9,792 nt of DNA from Chloroflexota bacterium (lineage in GTDB: Bacteria > Chloroflexota > Dehalococcoidia > Lucifugimonadales > Australimonadaceae): the NCBI GenBank assembly GCA_028875085.1, contig JAPPFU010000019.1:2258-12049 (forward strand), given 5' to 3'. This document shows, piece by piece, positions 5,537 to 9,792 of the stretch (positions are counted from its first letter, which is position 1; the number at the start of each line of letters is the position of its first letter). The position numbers were made by a program, and so were the translations under genes. The notes under the pieces were generated by a model that was not told where the DNA came from, ran no database searches, and worked only from the letters and a program-made list of their open reading frames with translations.

Positions 5537-7981
5537 ATGACGCTGCTGGTATGGCTAGGCGCGGCGTTCGTCCTTGGCTTGTGGGCGAGCCGCTGCTGGG
5601 AGCATGGCCCAGGCGCCGCGCTGATGCTCGCGCTTGCCGCCGCCGCGTGCGGACTGTTCGCTCGCTCGTTCGGCGTACGCGGCGCTCTGGTCGGGCTGAT
5701 GCTGGCCGCCGCCCTGCTGGGGGCGGCGCGCGGCGGACCTGCGTTGCTGACGCCCACGGGCGACCTCGCCTTCTCCCACGGCCTCCATACGGCGGTGACG
5801 GGTCAGGTCGCGGCTATGCCGGAGATGCACGGCCCGCGCGTGCGTATCGTCGTGGACGCCGACTCCGTTAGCGCCGGAAGCGCCGAGTGGCAAGCGCAAG
5901 GGCGATTCCTTGCGTGGCTGGACGAGGCGCCGCCGCCCATGCCCGGCCGCACCTATCCATTCATCGCGCGCGGCGACCGCGTCTCCGTCCGTGGGATGCT
6001 AGCTGCGCCCGAGGCTTTTGAGGGCTTCGACTACCCCGAGCACCTGGCCAGCCAGGACATCGGCTCGGTGATGAGCCGCGCGGAAGTCATGGAGCATGAA
6101 CCGCGCTCCGCGCCGTGGCTCTCCTTGCGCACGCTGGACGGAGTGCGGGCGCGGTTGGCCGCGGCGGCGCGCAACGCCATCCCCGCGCCCGCCGGAGCGT
6201 TGACGGCAGCGCTGGCCTTCGGCGTGCGCGGCGGGATGCCGCCCGACGTTACGGACGCGTTCCGCCGGTCGGGAACGGCGCACGTGCTAGCCATCTCCGG
6301 GCTGCACGTCGGCTTGGTGCTGGGCGCGAGCCTCGCCGCAGCGGCAGCGGCCGCAGGCCGGCGGCGCCAGCTCTACCTGCTCGTGCCGCTGCTTGCGACT
6401 TGGGGCTACGTTGCGCTTGCGGGCGCGCCCGTCTCGGCGCTGAGGGCGGCGATTATGGCCTCGGCGGTGCTGCTGGCCTTCGCCTCCGGGCGGATGCCGC
6501 GCCCGTTGACCGCACTGGCGCTGGCGGCGGCGGCGATGCTCGCCTACGACCCCGCGATGCTGTGGAACCGCTCGTTCCAGCTCAGTTTCGCGGCTATGGC
6601 CGGGGTGCTGTTCGTGGGGCTGCCCGCGTGGGAGGCGGCGCAGGAGCGCTGGCCTATCCTCACGCCGAAGCACGATGCTCCGTGGACGCGCCGCCTCTTG
6701 CGCTGGGCGGCGGCGGCGCTGTTGGTGTCCTTCGGCGCAACGGCGGGAGCGCTGCCGCTCGTCGCCTTCAACTTTGGCAGAGCGCCTCTCCTAGGCTGGG
6801 CCGCCACGCTGCTGATGCTGCCCGCGCTGCCCGTGCTCATCATCGGCGGGATAGCAACCGGCGCGCTGGCGCTCCTCTGGGCGCCGTTGGGCTGGAGCGC
6901 CGCGTGGCTGCCGGCGGCTGCCGGGTGGTGGACGCTGCTCGTGGCGCGGGCGTTCAACGCCGTGCCCGGCACGTCCGTCTCCGTCGGCGCGGTGGAGGCG
7001 GCGTGGGTGTGGGGCTACTACGCCACGCTCGCCGCCTTGCTCGCTCTCTCCCAGCGAAGCGCGTGGCTACAGCGAGGCCGCCGCGCCATCGCAGCCGCGT
7101 GGCGAGGGCCGAGGCAGGGACGGAGCGCGCTCGCGCTGGTTCTTGCCGCAGCGCTCCTCGCCACCGCGCCGTGGACGATCGGCGCGACGCGCGACGACGC
7201 CTTGCTCCATGTCCGCTTCCTGGATGTCGGGCAGGGCGACGCCGCCCTGGTAACCCTGCCGTCAGGCGCGTCGCTGCTCATCGACGGCGGCCCCGATCCG
7301 CGCGTGCTGGAGGCGCTGATTGACGGCGTCCTGCCGCCGCGCAACCCGACCATCGACGTCGCGGTCATCACCCACGGCGACGCCGATCACCGCAACGGCG
7401 TGATGGGCCTGGCGCGGCGCGGGAGCATCGGGCAACTCATCGTCCCGCCCGTTGCCCCCGGCGAGGAGGGAACGTGGCGCACAGAACTGGAAAGCCTGGG
7501 CGCGCAGGTATCGGCGCTGACGGCGGGCGCGGAGTTGACGCTGCCCGACGGCGTTCGTATTGCGGTGCTGCATCCGCCCTCCCCGCCGATGCTCGGCACA
7601 CAATCCGACGTGAACAACAACAGCCTGGTGCTGCGGCTGACCTTCGGCGAGGCGAGCGTGCTCTTCGCCGCCGACATCGAACGCCTGGCGGAGGCGCTGC
7701 TGGTGGAGTCGGGCGCGCCTCTGCGCAGCGACGTGCTGAAAGCGCCTCATCAGGGCAGCGACACTTCCACGTCGCCCGACTTTCTCGCCGCTGTCGATCC
7801 CATCGTCGCCGTCATATCCGCCGGGCAAGCCAATCCGTTCGGCCACCCTGCCCCGGAAGTGGTGACCGCCCTGGAGCGCCAAACGGGCCCCGGCCGAACC
7901 TTTATCACCGCCCAGCACGGCTCGATCGAACTCGCCACCGACGGCAAGGATTGGTGGGTCGTGGAGAGTGGCGGGCAGTGA
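5537..7981 (+). CDS. comEC: DNA internalization-related competence protein ComEC/Rec2
   Basis: An 814-residue inner-membrane protein that forms the channel for single-stranded DNA during natural transformation. Three parts are visible: hydrophobic N-terminal helices (about 1-65) with a soluble DUF4131-type domain (to about 190); the multi-pass Competence domain (about 210-540), carrying AISGLHVGLVLG (His257), LRAAIMASAVLL and NRSFQLSFAAMAGVLF; and a C-terminal metallo-beta-lactamase-like domain (about 555-810) with FLDVGQGDAALV, THGDADHRNG (His613, Asp615, Asp617, His618; the HxDxDH form normal for ComEC), NNNSLVLRL, and APHQGSDTS plus NPFGHPAP. This domain is thought to act as a nuclease degrading the non-transported strand. 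All motifs are intact and the length is full. The ATG at 5537 has only a weak ribosome site (GGCGGA), so it may depend on coupling with the upstream DapA-family gene. No other competence gene (ComEA, pilins, DprA) is in the window. Confidence 0.96.
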   Translation: MTLLVWLGAAFVLGLWASRCWEHGPGAALMLALAAAACGLFARSFGVRGALVGLMLAAALLGAARGGPALLTPTGDLAFSHGLHTAVTGQVAAMPEMHGPRVRIVVDADSVSAGSAEWQAQGRFLAWLDEAPPPMPGRTYPFIARGDRVSVRGMLAAPEAFEGFDYPEHLASQDIGSVMSRAEVMEHEPRSAPWLSLRTLDGVRARLAAAARNAIPAPAGALTAALAFGVRGGMPPDVTDAFRRSGTAHVLAISGLHVGLVLGASLAAAAAAAGRRRQLYLLVPLLATWGYVALAGAPVSALRAAIMASAVLLAFASGRMPRPLTALALAAAAMLAYDPAMLWNRSFQLSFAAMAGVLFVGLPAWEAAQERWPILTPKHDAPWTRRLLRWAAAALLVSFGATAGALPLVAFNFGRAPLLGWAATLLMLPALPVLIIGGIATGALALLWAPLGWSAAWLPAAAGWWTLLVARAFNAVPGTSVSVGAVEAAWVWGYYATLAALLALSQRSAWLQRGRRAIAAAWRGPRQGRSALALVLAAALLATAPWTIGATRDDALLHVRFLDVGQGDAALVTLPSGASLLIDGGPDPRVLEALIDGVLPPRNPTIDVAVITHGDADHRNGVMGLARRGSIGQLIVPPVAPGEEGTWRTELESLGAQVSALTAGAELTLPDGVRIAVLHPPSPPMLGTQSDVNNNSLVLRLTFGEASVLFAADIERLAEALLVESGAPLRSDVLKAPHQGSDTSTSPDFLAAVDPIVAVISAGQANPFGHPAPEVVTALERQTGPGRTFITAQHGSIELATDGKDWWVVESGGQ

Positions 7982-8000
7982 GCGGTGAACAAGCCCTGAC

Positions 8001-8023
8001 AGCGGGGACGGCGTTGTCCCGCT
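8001..8023 (+). terminator. Hairpin after comEC
   Basis: AGC-(G)-GGGAC pairs with GTCCC-GCT around the six-base loop GGCGTT: eight pairs with one bulged G at 8004. It starts 20 bases past the comEC stop but has no U-tract, and it overlaps the -35 box of the next promoter. It may attenuate read-through into the DUF429 gene. Confidence 0.3.
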
Positions 8024-8042
8024 CCATTCCAGCCGCTATCTT
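8014..8042 (+). promoter_or_regulatory. Candidate sigma-70 promoter of the DUF429 gene
   Basis: TTGTCC (8014-8019), a 17-bp spacer and TATCTT (8037-8042), each with four of six consensus bases. The start would be near 8049, leaving a leader of about 27 nt. No clear Shine-Dalgarno precedes the ATG at 8076. Confidence 0.45.
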
Positions 8043-8075
8043 CCGAACTTGAACACCTCTGCTGTCTGACGCGTT

Positions 8076-8822
8076 ATGCCCACCTTCATCGGTCTCGACC
8101 TTGCCTGGACTGGCCGCAACGAAAGCGGCATCTGCTGGCTCAAGGGCGTTTCGCCCTCGGACCTCCGCTGTACTCGCCTCGATGCCGCTGTGCTCGACAC
8201 GAAGAGAATCGCCGACGAGATTGCGGCGACGCAGGGACCGGTCATCGTCGCGATCGACGCTCCCCTCCTCTACACGCCGGAACGATGGGCCGAGCGCGAG
8301 GTCGCCCGGCGCTTTGGGCGATACAAGGCGGCGCCGCATCAGGCGCACGCCGCCGTAGCCAAGGGCTATACGGCAGGCATCGACCTTGGGGAGGCGCTTG
8401 AAGCGCGCGGCTTCACGTGTACCCCTGTTGCCCTTCTGAGCGGCGAACGCGATGGTCGAACCGCCGTGGAGGTGTATCCGCACACTATCCACGTGCGCCT
8501 ATTCGAACTTACGGAACGCCTCCCCTACAAGCAGAAGCGGGGCCGCAGCGTTCTGTTTCGCCAAGAGGTCATGCAGGAGTACCAGGCGCATCTCCGGCGC
8601 TTGATTGAACGCGAGGCGCGAGGCCTCCTCAACCATTCCAGTGTTCAGCGCGCCCTCGCCCCTGATGCCGCCGCAAGCGCAAAGGGCGCGTCGCTCAAGC
8701 GCCTCGAAGACACGCTCGACGGCCTCACCTGCGCCCTAGCCGCATGGCTCCTGCGGCGAGAGCCGAAGCGCTGGGAGATGATCGGCGACCTAAACGGCTA
8801 CATCATTGCGCCGCGCGCATAG
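8076..8822 (+). CDS. DUF429 family protein, predicted RNase H-like fold
   Basis: A 248-residue soluble protein. The DUF429 pattern is clear: IGLDLAWTGRNESG at the N-terminus (Asp8), VIVAIDAPL (Asp61), VEVYPHTIHVRLF (Glu132) and a late acidic helix LEDTLDGLTCALAAWL (Asp212, Asp215). This order of acids on RNase H-like strands is why the family is predicted to be nuclease-like; no activity is established to my knowledge. The G-x-D-L-A-W start and the E-V-Y-P motif, followed by a Lys/Arg-rich stretch (LPYKQKRGR), are typical. It lies 94 bp after comEC on the same strand but has its own promoter candidate, and is convergent with the hydrolase on its right, with only 24 bp between them. No clear ribosome site precedes the ATG at 8076; the start fits the conserved first beta strand. 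Family assignment is firm; function is unknown. Confidence 0.9.
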   Translation: MPTFIGLDLAWTGRNESGICWLKGVSPSDLRCTRLDAAVLDTKRIADEIAATQGPVIVAIDAPLLYTPERWAEREVARRFGRYKAAPHQAHAAVAKGYTAGIDLGEALEARGFTCTPVALLSGERDGRTAVEVYPHTIHVRLFELTERLPYKQKRGRSVLFRQEVMQEYQAHLRRLIEREARGLLNHSSVQRALAPDAAASAKGASLKRLEDTLDGLTCALAAWLLRREPKRWEMIGDLNGYIIAPRA

Positions 8823-8846
8823 GGAGCGCCCAGGCCTTTTTACCGC

Positions 8847-9707
8847 CTACCAGTCTCCCTTCAGGAAGTTGAGCACGTGGGCGTTGTACTCGGCCGGCTT
8901 CTCGAAGGGCGACCAGTGGCCGGTGTCCTTCAACACGACGAGGCGCGAGTCGCGGACGAGGTTGAGGCAGTTGATGCCGATCTCGAAGTGGCACGTCCTG
9001 TCGTTGCGGCCCCAGATGATCAGCGTCGGCGCCTCGATCTCCATAATCTCGCGGCTGTGGTCGTAGGGCAGGCTGGTGGACTTAGCGCGCGCGTCCACCA
9101 GGTCTTGGCGCCCCGTGTGCTGGTGGATGAGGTAGTCCACCAGATCGTCGGTGATGAGCGACTTGTCGATGATGTGCATGTCGAGGTAGCGGCGGAAGTT
9201 CTCGCGCGTCGGATTCGTGCTCGCCTCCCGCGACGCGATGATGCCCTCCTCCGGCTTGTTGACCATCAGGTATTCGTTGGGGTAGCCGCCGCTGGTGCCG
9301 ATGTGCCCGCCGCCCCAGATGAGCTTGTTGATGCGCTCCTTGAACATGTAGGCGAAGGTGAGCGCCGACTGCCCGCCCTGGGAGTTGCCGAGGACGTGGG
9401 CGCGCTCGATGCCCAGTTCGTCCATCAGCGCCGCCGCCATCTTCGCCTGCACCTTGTGCATCGGCTCCTCGTACAGAATCGGCCCCGTCTTCGCGTAGTT
9501 CGGCAAGTCCATCGCGATGCACCGGAAGTGCTGCGACAGTTCGGGGAGGTTCTTGTGGAAGGTGATCCACGCCGTCGTCCCCGGTCCGTAGGAGTGCAGC
9601 ATCACCAGCGGGTCGCCCGACCCGATGTCATGGTAGTGGATCGTCGTCCCGTACGCCTGCACCGTCTTGCTGGTGCCCTCTTCGGTCAGCGCCGCCGTCG
9701 TGCTCAT
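8847..9707 (-). CDS. Alpha/beta hydrolase of the meta-cleavage-product (BphD-like) type
   Basis: A 286-residue cytosolic hydrolase. The nucleophile elbow is LGNSQGG with Ser109, the acid Asp236 is in WGRNDRTC and the base His264 is in DTGHWSPFEKP. The positions and spacing closely match BphD (Ser112, Asp237, His265 by memory), and the Trp after the His is also kept. The oxyanion region is MLHSYGPGTTAW (37-48), and the cap domain (about 140-210) contains FRRYLDMHIIDKSLITDDLV, resembling the Arg-bearing cap helix of C-C bond hydrolases that cleave ring-fission products. The expected role is hydrolysis of a 2-hydroxy-6-oxo-dienoate-like compound, though esterase or haloperoxidase-like relatives cannot be excluded. 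The ATG at 9707 is chosen since AAGGAGG lies seven bases upstream; the ATG at 9713 would be only one base from it. It has its own strong promoter and converges with the DUF429 gene. Confidence 0.9.
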   Translation of the reverse strand: MSTTAALTEEGTSKTVQAYGTTIHYHDIGSGDPLVMLHSYGPGTTAWITFHKNLPELSQHFRCIAMDLPNYAKTGPILYEEPMHKVQAKMAAALMDELGIERAHVLGNSQGGQSALTFAYMFKERINKLIWGGGHIGTSGGYPNEYLMVNKPEEGIIASREASTNPTRENFRRYLDMHIIDKSLITDDLVDYLIHQHTGRQDLVDARAKSTSLPYDHSREIMEIEAPTLIIWGRNDRTCHFEIGINCLNLVRDSRLVVLKDTGHWSPFEKPAEYNAHVLNFLKGDW

Positions 9708-9714
9708 GGCCATG

Positions 9715-9721
9715 CCTCCTT
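9715..9721 (-). promoter_or_regulatory. Ribosome binding site deciding the hydrolase start
   Basis: AAGGAGG on the minus strand lies seven bases before the ATG at 9707 and one base before the ATG at 9713. The first spacing is normal, so initiation at 9707 is preferred; the protein would begin MSTTAALTEE. Confidence 0.7.
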
Positions 9722-9741
9722 GCTCCGCCTGCGTTGGCAAG

Positions 9742-9770
9742 AGCCTACCCGCTCGCCGCGTCCGTGTGAA
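9742..9770 (-). promoter_or_regulatory. Candidate sigma-70 promoter of the BphD-like hydrolase
   Basis: TTCACA (9765-9770, minus strand), a 17-bp spacer and TAGGCT (9742-9747). The -35 matches five of six bases. The start would be near 9735, leaving a leader of about 28 nt with the AAGGAGG site. Confidence 0.55.
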
Positions 9771-9782
9771 GCGGCGCGCCGC

Positions 9783-9788
9783 TATGCT
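9783..9788 (+). promoter_or_regulatory. Possible -10 element for a rightward gene beyond the window
   Basis: TATGCT lies at the right edge, directly after the 12-bp palindrome GCGGCGCGCCGC (9771-9782). No convincing -35 is seen at the proper distance, and the gene it would serve lies outside the window. Confidence 0.2.
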
Positions 9789-9792
9789 AGGC

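Noticed and set aside
6115..7323. 402-residue plus-strand open frame inside comEC
   Set aside because: Out-of-frame reading of comEC with Arg/Gly/Ala-rich sequence; comEC motifs run through this stretch uninterrupted.
9771..9782. 12-bp palindrome GCGGCGCGCCGC as an operator
   Set aside because: Such GC-only palindromes are expected by chance in DNA of this composition and no second copy is placed at another promoter in the window.
1..9792. CRISPR array, mobile element, phage, toxin-antitoxin or other defence system
   Set aside because: No spaced direct repeats, transposase, integrase, terminal inverted repeats or defence-type domains are visible on either strand.

Overview
This is a GC-rich, densely coded bacterial window with short gaps, Shine-Dalgarno sites such as AAGGAGG, and sigma-70-like promoters whose -10 boxes often read TAGNCT. 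The gene set suggests a free-living heterotroph: a Rieske oxygenase, a BphD-type hydrolase, a DapA-fold lyase/aldolase, a carboxymuconolactone-decarboxylase-like protein, an ACT-domain malic enzyme, ComEC, a DUF429 protein and a tiny DUF5679-like zinc ribbon. It resembles uncultured Chloroflexota (Dehalococcoidia/SAR202-like), but this taxonomic guess is an inference from gene content only.

Layout. (1) 1-760, minus strand: the N-terminal part of an alpha/beta hydrolase that runs off the left edge. (2) 761-888: a divergent promoter region serving that hydrolase and the gene to its right. (3) 889-2340, plus: malic enzyme with an N-terminal ACT domain. (4) 2341-2483: a non-coding gap between convergent genes holding several hairpins, including a 17-bp stem and a perfect 11-bp stem. 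(5) 2484-2633, minus: a 49-residue zinc-ribbon protein. (6) 2739-3950, minus: a Rieske oxygenase alpha subunit. (7) 3951-4119: a divergent promoter region with a perfect TTGACA -35 facing the Rieske gene. (8) 4120-7981, plus: a probable three-gene operon of CMD-like protein, DapA-family enzyme and ComEC. (9) 8076-8822, plus: a DUF429 protein with its own candidate promoter. (10) 8847-9707, minus: a meta-cleavage-product-type hydrolase, convergent with DUF429.

How they may work together. The Rieske oxygenase, CMD-like protein, DapA-fold enzyme and BphD-like hydrolase are the sorts of enzymes that hydroxylate cyclic or aromatic compounds, cleave C-C bonds and return carbon to central metabolism, where malic enzyme makes pyruvate. 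This is a plausible catabolic neighbourhood, but the substrate cannot be read from sequence, and neither ferredoxin/reductase partners nor an extradiol dioxygenase is present. ComEC (DNA uptake) and DUF429 (predicted RNase H-like fold) are probably unrelated to it.

I found no CRISPR array, tRNA, rRNA, insertion sequence, phage gene or toxin-antitoxin pair. I see no clear new multi-gene system. The most useful observations are the small zinc-ribbon gene, active-site departures in several catabolic enzymes, the hairpin cluster and the recurrent promoter form.
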